Under the pieces are notes generated by a model. The model was not told where the DNA came from. It was given only the letters and a program-made list of their open reading frames with translations, and made no database searches. Shown here piece by piece: positions 44,031 through 53,334 of a stretch of 64,000 nucleotides of DNA (positions are counted from its first letter, which is position 1; every line of letters begins with the position of its first letter). Source of the DNA: Devosia sp. Root436 (GTDB lineage Bacteria > Pseudomonadota > Alphaproteobacteria > Rhizobiales > Devosiaceae); NCBI RefSeq assembly GCF_001426345.1, contig NZ_LMEM01000012.1, positions 28,009 to 92,008 on the forward strand. The letters run 5' to 3'. Made by a program: the position numbers and the translations under genes.

Positions 44031-45194
44031 TTAGTGGATCATTTTTCCTGGCTTGGCCGCGCCCAGCTTGCCTAAAATTGGGATCATGTGACCCCCTGCC
44101 CACAGGGGATGATGCAGGTCAGGGGGGCTGTCTACATGGGTGATGGAAGACGATGCCATAGCGTCAGATTGCTTGAGGCTGAATTTGGGGAGGTCAATTA
44201 CGGGCATGAGATTGCTGCAAGGCAGCTTCAATAGGCCTTCCTTGGCCACCTCGCCGTTGACTAGCAATCCATCGATCTCGCAATCGGATAACATGATTGC
44301 ACCCTGTGTCGGCGTCCCTTCGGCACCGGCGCTTTTTAGGTCGATCCGCGCGTTCCGCAGATCACAGTTCTTAAATGACAAGGTGAAATTCGCGCTGCCC
44401 GAGAGCTTGGCGCCCTGCAAGTTGCATCGCTGGAACGTGGTCATGGCGAAGTACCATTTGCGGAAATCGCAGCTGGAAAAATTGCACTCGTCCAACATCA
44501 CGGCGACAGAAGGCAGTTTCAGAAGCACAGCACTGTCGCCCGAGCCAAAGACATCAGCATGCCAGACTAGATCGACCTGGTTGCGCATGCGACCGAGATA
44601 GTGGAGAGCGACGGTAACATCCATCGGCGTTTCGGCCAGTTTGCTCCAGTCTGGCCGGTCGCTTTTGTTTAGCGACACCACTACGTCGAACGACGTGCGA
44701 TCGGCCGCCGCCAGAAAGGCAATGAACGTATTGGCCACGGGAACGAAGAACTGTGCTGGTTCTTCTTGTCCCAGCCGCGCAAGCAGGTGCGCGCCCGCTA
44801 CCCGAGATCCCACGCTCTCGGACGACAGCAAGTCACTACCTTTGATGAACTGGTCCCGGTCCGCTATTTCTTGCTGATGCTGAAGTGTCAGGTCGCTGTT
44901 TTTGGTCCTCCGATTCAGCAGATGAATACCGATCAAGGCAGCTACTGGCGTGGCCAGTGCACCAAAAGTGACGATGACCCCCATATCAGAGTCCAGAATG
45001 GCGTGCGGCCAGGTACTCCATCGCATGAAAATGTGAGTTGCTATAAACGTAGCTACGACTGCGCTTGCGCAGGCAAAAGTCAGGATACGGGCACCCCAGT
45101 TTTTGTCTTCCCTGCGGTTCAATCCGAGCCTCCCTGCTGGATGGAATAAGCAATACCAAATTAAGGCTTCACCTGCCACATTGGCGCGCTCCAT
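44031..45194 (-). CDS. Two-TM protein with degenerate pentapeptide-like repeats (accessory)
   Basis: A 387-residue protein not assigned to a named family. Two TM helices (ILTFACASAVVATFIATHIF and VIVTFGALATPVAALIGIHL) are followed by a helical region (SDLLSSESVGSRVAGAHLLA) like that of membrane-anchored pentapeptide-repeat proteins. Residues about 230-320 contain loose pentapeptide-style turns (FSSCDFRKW, CNLQGAKLSGSANF, CDLRNARIDL). GC is near 50% in places, well below neighbours, so recent acquisition is likely. Function unknown; membrane pentapeptide proteins are sometimes accessory or defence-linked. Confidence 0.65.
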   Translation of the reverse strand: MERANVAGEALIWYCLFHPAGRLGLNRREDKNWGARILTFACASAVVATFIATHIFMRWSTWPHAILDSDMGVIVTFGALATPVAALIGIHLLNRRTKNSDLTLQHQQEIADRDQFIKGSDLLSSESVGSRVAGAHLLARLGQEEPAQFFVPVANTFIAFLAAADRTSFDVVVSLNKSDRPDWSKLAETPMDVTVALHYLGRMRNQVDLVWHADVFGSGDSAVLLKLPSVAVMLDECNFSSCDFRKWYFAMTTFQRCNLQGAKLSGSANFTLSFKNCDLRNARIDLKSAGAEGTPTQGAIMLSDCEIDGLLVNGEVAKEGLLKLPCSNLMPVIDLPKFSLKQSDAMASSSITHVDSPPDLHHPLWAGGHMIPILGKLGAAKPGKMIH

Positions 45195-45563
45195 GTCTTG
45201 TATGGAAGAAACCCTGCCCTAACTCCTTGCCCATCCACGATTATTTCCGCATCCCAAATTTTATCATTGACTTGCAACCCCGCCATTGCCAATCTCCCGC
45301 CATCTGAGTGGGAACAATCCCCCAGGATCGGCCGGAGACACGTCATGGACCCCACGGGGTCCAGCCAGGGTATGTGGTCAAGCGTGAGCTACGCGGTATG
45401 TCTTCGGTCTGACCGTTCAACCAACGGACCGATGCTCGTATCGACCTTCTGAGAGACCCGCAGACGATCTCAACCGTGCGGTCGCGGTTGGCGGGACGGT
45501 CCTCACCTTCATCCCAGCCTTGCCGCACACTGCCCCGGAAATCGGGCAAGCGGGAGGCGGAAC
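45195..45563. other. Gene-free stretch with lower GC
   Basis: This 369-bp interval holds no coding region I can support. A perfect short hairpin TGGACCCC-AC-GGGGTCCA lies at 45345-45362 without a T-tract. Short frames on both strands (up to 78 codons) lack ribosome sites and recognisable protein. It may be remnant DNA of the accessory insertion plus the promoter of the PhyH-like gene. Confidence 0.5.
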
Positions 45564-46403
45564 ATGACCGATCAGCCATGCACCGACATGGAGCGCTACC
45601 TGTTCGACCTGAACGGCTATCTCGTCATTCCCGGCGCCCTCTCCACCGAAGAACTCGCCGCCTGCAATGCCACGCTCGATGACGCCAGCGGCTTCGTCGG
45701 CAGCCAATTCCGCGGCAATGTCTACCTGCACAACGACCCCGCCCGCCAAGAAGGCGTCATGCTGCAGCAGATGTACGAGGCCGGCCCGGTCTGGGAAAAG
45801 ATGATCGACCACCCCTCCTGGTTCGCCAAGGCCGTGCATTTCATCGGCGCCGACGATCCGGAGAATTTCGACGGCCATCACGGCCCCGCCTTCATCGATG
45901 AATGCTTCGCCACGATACGCGGCCCCGGCCAGGCCCTGCGCCTCCATTCCGGCGGCCATATGGGCACCATCCGCACGCAATACCGCTTCCACGCGGGAAA
46001 ATTCCATTGCGGCCAGGTCAATGTCCTCATCGCGCTCAACGATATCGGCCCCGGCGATGGCGCCACCATGGTCATCCCGGGCAGCCACAAATCCAATCTC
46101 CGCCATCCCCAGACCGTCGCCATCGACAAGCGCGACGAGCAAACCTCGGTCGACGGCGTCACCGGCGCGGTGGAAGTCCATCTCAAGGCCGGCGATGCGC
46201 TGATGTTCGTCGATGCCATCATGCACGGCGCCGCCCGCCGGGTGAACACGGGCGAGCGCCGCATGACCGTCTATCGCTACGGCCCGAGCTGGGGCTATTT
46301 CCGCCACCGCTTCGTGCCCAGTCCGGCTCTGCTCGCGCGGCTGACGCCGCAGCAGCGCAAGATCGTCATGCCGCATCAGCCGCCCCTGGTGGCCAATGCC
46401 TAG
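45564..46403 (+). CDS. Phytanoyl-CoA dioxygenase (PhyH) family protein
   Basis: A 279-residue double-stranded beta-helix oxygenase-like protein. Family marks: LNGYLVIPGALSTEELAACN, the core LIALNDIGPGDGATMVIPGS, and the distal His and Arg segment IMHGAARRVNTGERRMTVYR (His at 221). At the place where an HxD iron motif is expected, the sequence reads LRLHSGGH (H128, then Ser-Gly), so a canonical HxD is not obvious. PhyH proteins often lie next to sugar ABC operons; this one precedes one by 202 bp. The substrate is unknown. Confidence 0.82.
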   Translation: MTDQPCTDMERYLFDLNGYLVIPGALSTEELAACNATLDDASGFVGSQFRGNVYLHNDPARQEGVMLQQMYEAGPVWEKMIDHPSWFAKAVHFIGADDPENFDGHHGPAFIDECFATIRGPGQALRLHSGGHMGTIRTQYRFHAGKFHCGQVNVLIALNDIGPGDGATMVIPGSHKSNLRHPQTVAIDKRDEQTSVDGVTGAVEVHLKAGDALMFVDAIMHGAARRVNTGERRMTVYRYGPSWGYFRHRFVPSPALLARLTPQQRKIVMPHQPPLVANA

Positions 46404-46605
46404 CCTATAGCCTGTCACTCCACAGGCTGCCGCGCCGGGCAGTCTACAAGTATCTCTCCCGGGTCCGGCGCGGCCATCGACACCAGCTTTCGGGAAGGCA
46501 CGAGGTACGTAAGTCGGGCCCCGGCCCGACCCGAACAAGCGGCAGCGCAAGGGGGAGGGAACCGCCCGCACTGCCACCACGCATGCTCAACAGGGAGGAC
46601 ACCAC

Positions 46606-47907
46606 ATGAGCAGACTGAACCGCAGGACTTTCATGACCAGGGCCGGCGCCGCCGCCAGCTCCGTTGCCGTGCTTTCGGCCCTCGGCCCCCAGGCCTTCGG
46701 CCAGGACAAGCAGGTCCGCCACTTCTGGTGGGGCAATCCGGAGCGCGACAAGCGCACCTTCGCCGTCATCGACCTCTACAATTCCAAAACCCCGGGCACC
46801 GTCGTTTCCGGTGAAACCCTCGGCTTTGCCGATTACTTCACCAAGCTCACCACCCAGATCGCCGGCGGCAACATGCCCGACGTGATCCAGCAGGGCTATG
46901 GCGTGCTGTTCGAATACATCGCCAATGGCGCCGTCGTGCCGCTCGACGACTATGTCGGCAAGAGCCTCGACATCTCCAGGATCGACCAGTCGGCCATCGA
47001 TGCCGGCACCGTGGACGGCAAGTTCTACGCCCTCTCCATCGGCGCCAATTCCCACATGGCCATCTACAATACCCGCCTGTTCGAGGAAGCCGGCATCGTC
47101 GCCGGCACCGATTTCGACCCCTATGGCTATACCTATGACGACCTCGCCCGCATCGGCGCGCAGATCAAGCAAGCCACCGGCGTCCCCGGCACCGACGACA
47201 ACACGGCCGACTACCAGAACTTCTCCGATTTCATCGCCCAGAAGGGCGTCAAGATGTTCAATCCCGATGGCAGCTATGGCGCCACTCAGGAAATCGTCGA
47301 GGAATACTGGAGCATCTGGCAGGGTATCCGCGATGCCGGCGCGACCCCGCCGGGACCCGAATCGGCGGGCCTGGCCGGCGTGGCCGATCTCAGCCAGTTG
47401 GGCGTCGTCACCGGCAAGTCGGCCATGTCCTATGTCTGGAGCAACCAGCTCGTCGGCGCCCAGGGACTGGTGCAGGATGCGCTCGGCGCGGCCATGTATC
47501 CCAATACCCCCGAGATGATCCCCGGCTCGATCGTGCAGCCGAGCCAGTTCGTCTGCCTCACCCGCGACAGCGTCGATCCCGAAGCGGCCACCGCCTATAT
47601 GAGCGCCTTCGTCAACGACCTCGACATGACGGCCATCCTCGGCCTCGAACGCGGCATTCCGTCCAATTCGGACGTGCGCGCCGCCCTCGAGCCCAACCTG
47701 TCGGCCGCCGAAGCGGTCTCGGTGGCCTTCTTCGACGCCATCCAGGGCAAGACGGCGCCGCTCGATCCGCCGCCGCCCTCGGGCTCCAACGAAGTCGAAC
47801 AAACCTTCGAGCGCGTCGCCGTCTCGGTTCTGCTCGGCGAAAAATCCATCCCCGAAGTCGCCGCCGACTTCCTGGCCCAGGCCAAGGCAATTCTGGCCAG
47901 GGCCTGA
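46606..47907 (+). CDS. Sugar ABC transporter substrate-binding protein
   Basis: A 433-residue extracellular family 1 binding protein. The N-terminus MSRLNRRTFMTRAG carries a twin-arginine (RRxF) motif followed by a weakly hydrophobic core and cleavage near AFGQ, so Tat export is likely. The mature part shows KLTTQIAGGNMPDVIQQGYG and AAMYPNTPEMIPGSIVQPSQ, typical of sugar binders. GGGAGGA precedes the ATG. It heads an operon with two permeases, an ATPase and a glycosidase. Confidence 0.92.
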   Translation: MSRLNRRTFMTRAGAAASSVAVLSALGPQAFGQDKQVRHFWWGNPERDKRTFAVIDLYNSKTPGTVVSGETLGFADYFTKLTTQIAGGNMPDVIQQGYGVLFEYIANGAVVPLDDYVGKSLDISRIDQSAIDAGTVDGKFYALSIGANSHMAIYNTRLFEEAGIVAGTDFDPYGYTYDDLARIGAQIKQATGVPGTDDNTADYQNFSDFIAQKGVKMFNPDGSYGATQEIVEEYWSIWQGIRDAGATPPGPESAGLAGVADLSQLGVVTGKSAMSYVWSNQLVGAQGLVQDALGAAMYPNTPEMIPGSIVQPSQFVCLTRDSVDPEAATAYMSAFVNDLDMTAILGLERGIPSNSDVRAALEPNLSAAEAVSVAFFDAIQGKTAPLDPPPPSGSNEVEQTFERVAVSVLLGEKSIPEVAADFLAQAKAILARA

Positions 47908-47913
47908 TTGCGC

Positions 47914-48026
47914 AGTCGACTCCCTCCCCCTTGCGGGGAGGGATCAAAGGTGGGGGGATGTATAGTCCCGTTATTCGGGCCAGCCGCTCCCCACCCCAAC
48001 CCCTCCCCGCAAGGGGGGAGGGAGCT
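47914..48026. repeat. Mosaic palindromic repeat, family C, copy C3
   Basis: Arms CTCCCTCCCCCTTGCGGGGA and inverted CCCTCCCCGCAAGGGGGGAG enclose AAAGGTGGGGGGATG and CTCCCCACCCC; the TAGCGGAGCTAG module is absent. It lies 7 bp after the binding-protein stop and 23 bp before the first permease start. Confidence 0.88.
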
Positions 48027-48048
48027 AGATTGAGTCAGGACCACGCCC

Positions 48049-48942
48049 ATGGAAAAATTCTTCCGACGCAATTTCGCCGGCTATGCTTTCCTGGCCCCCT
48101 GGCTCATCGGCTTTTTCCTGCTCGCCATCGGCCCCATCCTGGCCTCGCTTTATCTGAGCTTCACCAAATACAACATCGTCCGTCCCCCCCAGTGGATCGG
48201 GCTCGACAACTATTTCTACATGTTCCAGTTCGACGACCGCTTCAAGAAGGCGCTCCAGGTCACCTTCTCCTTCGTCGTCATCTCGGTTCCCGCCAAGCTC
48301 ATCTTCGCCCTCGGCGTCGCCATGGCGCTCGACAAGGGCATCCGCGCCATCGGCTGGTATCGGGCTTTGTTCTACCTGCCCTCGATCCTGGGCGGCTCCA
48401 TCGCCGTCGCCATCCTCTGGCGCCAGCTCTTCAATTATGACGGCGTGGTCAATTCCGCCCTGCGCCTTGTCGGCCTCGACGGCCCCTATTGGCTGGCCGA
48501 TCCGAAATATTCGCTCTGGACCCTCATCGTCCTCGCCGTCTGGCAGTTCGGCTCGCCCATGCTGATCTTCCTCGCCGGCCTGCGCGCCATTCCCCAGGAG
48601 CTCTACGAGGCCGCCGAGATCGACGCCGCCGGCCCGCTGCGCAAATTCTTCGCCATCACCGTGCCCCTGCTCGCCCCGGTCATCTTCTTCAATCTGGTCC
48701 TCCAGATGATCGAGGCCTTCAAGAGCTTCTCGGGCGCCTTCATCATTTCCGGCGGCAGCGGCGCCCCGCTCGATAGCCTGCTGTTCTTCACCGTCTATCT
48801 CTACGACGAAGCCTTCTCCTACCTCCGCATGGGCTACGCCTCCGCCCTCGCCTGGGTGCTTCTCCTCATCATCGCCGCCTTCACCGCCATCGCCTTCTGG
48901 ACCTCCAAATACTGGGTCCATTACGAAAACGAGCGGGGGTAG
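48049..48942 (+). CDS. Sugar ABC transporter permease (MalF/UgpA-like)
   Basis: A 297-residue permease with six TM helices, the first at about 11-33 (GYAFLAPWLIGFFLLAIGPI). The EAA loop is EAAEIDAAGPLRKFFAITVP. Ends at TSKYWVHYENERG. Its partner permease follows after repeat A3; the ATPase and glycosidase lie further on. Confidence 0.93.
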   Translation: MEKFFRRNFAGYAFLAPWLIGFFLLAIGPILASLYLSFTKYNIVRPPQWIGLDNYFYMFQFDDRFKKALQVTFSFVVISVPAKLIFALGVAMALDKGIRAIGWYRALFYLPSILGGSIAVAILWRQLFNYDGVVNSALRLVGLDGPYWLADPKYSLWTLIVLAVWQFGSPMLIFLAGLRAIPQELYEAAEIDAAGPLRKFFAITVPLLAPVIFFNLVLQMIEAFKSFSGAFIISGGSGAPLDSLLFFTVYLYDEAFSYLRMGYASALAWVLLLIIAAFTAIAFWTSKYWVHYENERG

Positions 48943-48980
48943 AGGTGATGCTTGTAACCAAATTCTTGCCACAGGGCGTT

Positions 48981-49113
48981 GGCTCCCTCTCCCCTGAGGG
49001 GAGAGGGTGGGGTGAGGGGTTCAGTGCCTGTGAAAGCACTTTGCCTAAACGTAGCGCTGAACCCCTCACCCGACCCTTCGGGTCGACCTCTCCCCTCAGG
49101 GGAGAGGTGACTT
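48981..49113. repeat. Mosaic palindromic repeat, family A, copy A3
   Basis: Left arm CTCCCTCTCCCCTGAGGGGA, GGGTGGGGTGAGGGGTTCAG, a variable centre, GAACCCCTCACC, hairpin CGACCC-TTC-GGGTCG and the right arm CCTCTCCCC-TCA-GGGGAGAGG. It lies 39 bp after the permease stop and 13 bp before the next start. Confidence 0.9.
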
Positions 49114-49126
49114 CTGGTTCCACCCC

Positions 49127-50020
49127 ATGACCGATACCGCCATCAGCGCCACCACCCTCACCGCGCAACAATACCGCGAAGCCCGCGCCCGCCGCGCCAA
49201 ACGCGCCGGCCTGCTCAAGCACGTCTTCCTGATCGCGACCTCGCTCATCATGATCTACCCGCTGATCTGGATGATCTCGGCCTCCTTCAAGCCCGACAAC
49301 CAGATTTTCGGCAGCCTCTCGCTCTGGCCGCAGACTTTCGATTGGGACAATTACGGCCAGGGCTGGAATGCCCTCTCGGTCAGCTTCACCCGCTTTTTCC
49401 TCAACTCGACCTTCGTCACCGTGCTCTCTGTCATCGGCAACGTCATCTCCTGCTCATTCGCGGCCTATGCCTTCGCCCGCCTGGAATTCACCGGCAAGAA
49501 CATGTGGTTCGCCCTGATGATGATGACGCTGATGGTGCCCTATCACGTCGTCCTCATCCCCCAATATCTGCTGTTTCTCAACCTGGGCTGGGTCAACACC
49601 TACCTGCCGCTCATCGTGCCCAAATTCCTCGCCGGCGAAGCCTTCTTCATCTTCCTGATGATCCAGTTCTTCCGCCAGCTCCCCCGCGAGCTCGATGAAG
49701 CCGCCATGATCGACGGCTGCTCGCCCTTCAAGATTTACTGGGCCATCATCATGCCGCTGAGCCTGCCCGCCATGGCCACGGCAGCCATCTTCAGCTTCAT
49801 CTGGACCTGGGAGGACTTCCTGGGGCCGCTGGTCTATCTCAACAAGGTCGAGGACTACACGGTCCCCCTGGCCCTGCGCATGTTCCTCAGCCAGGACGGC
49901 GCCAGCCAGTACGGCCCCATGTTCGCCATGTCGATCCTCTCGATCCTGCCCATCTTCCTCTTCTTCATTATCTTCCAGCGCCTCATCATCCGCGGCATCG
50001 CCATGAGCGGGCTGAAATGA
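49127..50020 (+). CDS. Sugar ABC transporter permease (MalG/UgpE-like)
   Basis: A 297-residue permease with six TM helices, the first at about 30-50 (HVFLIATSLIMIYPLIWMIS). The EAA loop is DEAAMIDGCSPFKIYWAIIM. The N-terminal 28 residues are cytoplasmic and Arg-rich (REARARRAKRAG). The start lies just beyond repeat A3, with no clear ribosome site except the GAGAGGTGA end of the repeat, which may serve as one. Confidence 0.93.
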   Translation: MTDTAISATTLTAQQYREARARRAKRAGLLKHVFLIATSLIMIYPLIWMISASFKPDNQIFGSLSLWPQTFDWDNYGQGWNALSVSFTRFFLNSTFVTVLSVIGNVISCSFAAYAFARLEFTGKNMWFALMMMTLMVPYHVVLIPQYLLFLNLGWVNTYLPLIVPKFLAGEAFFIFLMIQFFRQLPRELDEAAMIDGCSPFKIYWAIIMPLSLPAMATAAIFSFIWTWEDFLGPLVYLNKVEDYTVPLALRMFLSQDGASQYGPMFAMSILSILPIFLFFIIFQRLIIRGIAMSGLK

Positions 50021-50041
50021 GGGCGGCGGCTCAGCGCATCT

Positions 50042-50167
50042 TCACCTCTCCCTCTGGGGGAGAGGTCGGCCGTAGGCCGGGTGAGGGGGCCTTCCCCTCG
50101 CACCGAGCCAGGAAAAGGCCCCCTCACCCGACCCAAGAGGGTCGACCTCTCCCCCAAGGGAGAGGTG
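50042..50167. repeat. Mosaic palindromic repeat, family A, copy A4
   Basis: Arms CACCTCTCCC...GGGGGAGAGGT; left interior hairpin CGGCC-GTA-GGCCG, right interior hairpin CGACCC...GGGTCG reading from the other strand, with AGGCCCCCTCACC between. It lies 22 bp after the permease stop. Confidence 0.88.
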
Positions 50168-50205
50168 GCGCAAGCCCCACGTTCCAGCAGCACCAGGACT
50201 AACCC

Positions 50206-51276
50206 ATGGCCTCAGTCACCCTCAGCGAAGTCCGCAAGGCCTATTCCGGCTTCGAGGTCATTCACGGCATCGACCTCGATGTCCATTCCGGCGAATTCCT
50301 CGTCCTGGTCGGCCCCTCCGGCTGCGGCAAGTCCACTTTGCTGCGCATGATTGCCGGTCTCGAGGAGATCACCGACGGCACCATCGCCATCGGCGACCGC
50401 ATCGTCAACGACCTGCCCGCCTCCCAGCGCAACCTCTCCATGGTGTTCCAGAGCTACGCGCTCTATCCGCATATGTCCGTACGGAAAAATCTCGCTTTCG
50501 GCCTGGGCAACCTGCGCATGCCCAAACCCGAAATCGCCCGCCGCGTCGCCGATGCCGCCCGTATCCTGCAGATCGAGGAACTGCTCGAGCGCAAGCCGCG
50601 CCAGCTCTCCGGCGGCCAGAAGCAGCGCGTCGCCATCGGCCGCGCCATCGTGCGCGAGCCTCAGCTCTTCCTCTTCGACGAACCGCTCTCCAATCTCGAC
50701 GCCGAACTGCGCGTCCAGATGCGCGTCGAACTCGCCGGCCTCTACCAGCGGCTGGGCACCACCATGATCTACGTCACCCACGACCAGATCGAAGCCATGA
50801 CCATGGCCACCCGCATCGTCGTGCTCAACAAGGGCAATGTCGAGCAGGTCGGCACGCCCTACGAGCTCTACAATTTCCCCCGCAACCTGTTCGTGGCCAG
50901 CTTCATCGGCTCGCCCAAGATGAACCTGCTCGCCGCCACTATCGCCGATGGCAAGGCCGACATTCCCGGCCTCGGCACAATCGCTTTGCCGCCAGGCATC
51001 GCCGCCGCCGGCCCCATCACCATCGGCCTCCGCCCCGAACAGCTCACCATCGATGCGTCGGGCCCCCTCACCCTCTCGGGCACCATCACGCTGGTCGAAT
51101 ATCTCGGCAGCGAAGTCTTCATCTATCTCCGCCTCCAGACCGGCCAGACCCTGCTGGTCAAGGCCCCCGGCAAATCCAGCCACCACAATGGCGAAAAGCT
51201 CACCATCTCCCTCCACCCCGACGACGCCCACTATTTCGACGCCAAGGGCAACCGCCTCGCCAGGGCCGGAGAATGA
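50206..51276 (+). CDS. Sugar ABC transporter ATP-binding protein (UgpC/MalK-like)
   Basis: A 356-residue ATPase: Walker [11 protein letters not shown]-loop [14 protein letters not shown], signature [15 protein letters not shown], Walker [14 protein letters not shown]-loop [11 protein letters not shown], and a C-terminal TOBE/MalK regulatory domain from about 240. It energises the two permeases upstream. Being a multi-substrate type, it might also serve the ATPase-less fused permease system at the left of the window (speculative). Confidence 0.95.
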   Translation: MASVTLSEVRKAYSGFEVIHGIDLDVHSGEFLVLVGPSGCGKSTLLRMIAGLEEITDGTIAIGDRIVNDLPASQRNLSMVFQSYALYPHMSVRKNLAFGLGNLRMPKPEIARRVADAARILQIEELLERKPRQLSGGQKQRVAIGRAIVREPQLFLFDEPLSNLDAELRVQMRVELAGLYQRLGTTMIYVTHDQIEAMTMATRIVVLNKGNVEQVGTPYELYNFPRNLFVASFIGSPKMNLLAATIADGKADIPGLGTIALPPGIAAAGPITIGLRPEQLTIDASGPLTLSGTITLVEYLGSEVFIYLRLQTGQTLLVKAPGKSSHHNGEKLTISLHPDDAHYFDAKGNRLARAGE

Positions 51277-51313
51277 TCCTTCACTCGCGTTCCATTGGTA
51301 CCCACCGAACGTG

Positions 51314-51445
51314 GGCTCCCTCTCCCCTCAGGGGAGAGGGTGGGGTGAGGGGTTCAGTGCTGCAGGCAGACACCCCGCCCTTCACTGAGACTGAACCCCT
51401 CACCCGGCGCTGCGCGCCGACCTCTCCCCTCAGGGGAGAGGTGAC
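51314..51445. repeat. Mosaic palindromic repeat, family A, copy A5
   Basis: Left arm CTCCCTCTCCCCTCAGGGGA, GGGTGGGGTGAGGGGTTCAG, variable centre, GAACCCCTCACC, interior hairpin CGGCGC-TGC-GCGCCG and the right arm CCTCTCCCC-TCA-GGGGAGAGG. It ends 18 bp before the glycosidase start. Confidence 0.9.
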
Positions 51446-51463
51446 TCAGGCCCCGCACCAGCA

Positions 51464-53098
51464 ATGACCACCCAGCCCGACCTCCTCGCCCGCCTCCGCA
51501 ACACCAGCCTCCCCGCCCGCCTCGGCCGGGACCACCCCGCCATGTCAGAATGGGCCAATGCCCACGTCGCCTTCGCCGCCTCTACTCCCCGCCTCGAGGC
51601 CCGCTACTACCAGGCCGTCAGCGAACTCTTCGACTGCATCAAGCCCACCGAAGTCACCGGCCAAATCCTCCATGAAGGCGGCGTCTATCACGGCTGCTGG
51701 CTCGAAAGCACCGGCACCATCAGTACCGAGCTGATGGCCCGCTTCCTGCCCCCGATCGCCGCCGAAACCTACGCCGCCTTCGCCACCCATCAGCGCGAAG
51801 ACGGCCTCATCCCCTACAAGATCACCCAGGCCGGCCCCGCCTTCGCCCAGATCCAGCTGGTCACCCCCCTCGCCCGCTCCGTCTGGAACCACTATGCCAT
51901 CAACGGCGACCGTGCCTTCCTGGCCCGCCTCTACGTCGCCATGTCCCGCTACGATGCCTGGCTGGCCGCCTACCGCGACACGCGCAAGTCAGGCGCCGTC
52001 GAAGCGTTCTGCACCTACGATACCGGCCACGATCTCTCGGCCCGCTTCTGGCACGTCCCCGACAGCCCCTTCGGCAACGACCCGAGCCGCTGCGATCCGG
52101 ACAGCCCTATCCTGCCCTTCATTGCGCCCGACCTCACGGCCAATGTCATCTGCCAGCGCCTTTACCTCGCCCGCATCGCCGAAGAACTGGGCGAAGAGGC
52201 CCAACCCTGGCGCGACAAGGCCGAAGCGAGCCTCGAGGCCCTGTTCGCCCAGTGCTACGACCCCGACGACCATTTCTTCTACGACCGCGACCGCAACGGC
52301 AATCACGTCCGCGTCCAGTCCGATACCCTGCTGCGCGTCCTCGCCTGCGAAATCGGCGACGACGCCTTCTTCGCCGAAGCCCTCAGCCGCTACCTGCTCA
52401 ACACGTCCAAATTCTTCGCCAAATACCCCTTCACCTCCATCGCGCTCGACGACCCCCGCTTCGACCCCAATTTCGGCCAGAACTCCTGGTCGGGCCCCTC
52501 CAACTTCCTCTCCATCATCCGGGCCGCCCACGCCTTCGAGCACCATGGCCGCCATGTCGAGCTCACCTGGGCCCAGATGCCGATCCTGGCCGCCCTCTTC
52601 GACATGGAGACCTTCCCGCAGACCCTGAGCCCCTTCACCGGCGCGCCGGGCTATACCGAGAACTACTCGCCCTCGATCCTCTGCCTGCTCGACATGGTGG
52701 AACGCCTCTGCGGCATCCTCCCCCGCCCCGACGGCACGCTCTGGTTCACCGGCCTCGTCCCCCGCGAAGTCATCCACAAGCATCAGGACCACCACACCGC
52801 CTATCGCCGCAAGGTCGGCGGCCACACCTTCGAACTGCTCAACACCGGCACCACAGCCATCATCTACCGCGACGGCCACCAGCTCTACCGCTTCCCCCAC
52901 GGCATCCGCCTCGTCACCGACCGAACCGGCGCCCTGCACGGCGCCATCGGCATGGTCGCGCGCACCGTGACGGGCAGCATCGAAACGCAAAACGGCTCGA
53001 TCCCGATCAGCATCGGCCCCAACGAAGTCCAGACATTGCAGGATGGACAACTGATCACCACCCGCACACCCGACCTCGTAGTTCCCACCTACGGCTAG
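51464..53098 (+). CDS. (alpha/alpha)6-barrel glycoside hydrolase, MGH1/trehalase-like
   Basis: A 544-residue protein with helical-barrel glycosidase features: LHEGGVYHGCWLESTG, the Asp/Glu-rich TYDTGHDLSARFWHVP, and NFGQNSWSGPSNFLSIIRAA, which corresponds to the GP-x-W/N signature seen in GH37/GH63-type enzymes. No signal peptide, so it acts in the cytoplasm, probably on the sugar imported by the preceding ABC system. A C-terminal beta domain (about 440-544) follows. Exact substrate is unknown. Confidence 0.8.
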   Translation: MTTQPDLLARLRNTSLPARLGRDHPAMSEWANAHVAFAASTPRLEARYYQAVSELFDCIKPTEVTGQILHEGGVYHGCWLESTGTISTELMARFLPPIAAETYAAFATHQREDGLIPYKITQAGPAFAQIQLVTPLARSVWNHYAINGDRAFLARLYVAMSRYDAWLAAYRDTRKSGAVEAFCTYDTGHDLSARFWHVPDSPFGNDPSRCDPDSPILPFIAPDLTANVICQRLYLARIAEELGEEAQPWRDKAEASLEALFAQCYDPDDHFFYDRDRNGNHVRVQSDTLLRVLACEIGDDAFFAEALSRYLLNTSKFFAKYPFTSIALDDPRFDPNFGQNSWSGPSNFLSIIRAAHAFEHHGRHVELTWAQMPILAALFDMETFPQTLSPFTGAPGYTENYSPSILCLLDMVERLCGILPRPDGTLWFTGLVPREVIHKHQDHHTAYRRKVGGHTFELLNTGTTAIIYRDGHQLYRFPHGIRLVTDRTGALHGAIGMVARTVTGSIETQNGSIPISIGPNEVQTLQDGQLITTRTPDLVVPTYG

Positions 53099-53111
53099 AC
53101 AAGAGTGGAGG

Positions 53112-53187
53112 CCCACCCTCCCCCTTGAGGGGAGGGTAGCGCAGCTAGGGCTGAAAGCCCGTAGCGAAGCTGGGTGGGGGGTGTCGA
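53112..53187. repeat. Mosaic palindromic repeat, family C, half copy C4
   Basis: Only the left half of a C unit: CACCCTCCCCCTTGAGGGGA, TAGCGCAGCTAG, interior hairpin GGGCT-GAA-AGCCC, GTAGCGAAGCTGGGTGGGGG. It lies 14 bp after the glycosidase stop. Confidence 0.82.
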
Positions 53188-53334
53188 CTGCCACTTCAGC
53201 GCTCCGCAACCCTGTGCCTTCCCCACCCACCGCCTTTCACGAATCGCCCTCGTCAATGCTAACAGTGCGCTAACCAATTCTTCCCTCGCGTGACTCCCGA
53301 CTGACCGGGACGTATCCCGCCGTCAGGAGACCGG

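Noticed and set aside
45161..45355. A 64-codon minus-strand frame in the lower-GC patch
   Set aside because: It overlaps the start of the two-TM gene, has no good ribosome site and no recognisable sequence. Too weak to call.
45330..45460. A tRNA or attachment-site remnant next to the accessory gene
   Set aside because: The GGACCCC/GGGGTCC hairpin does not extend to a cloverleaf, and no integrase or direct-repeat ends were found.
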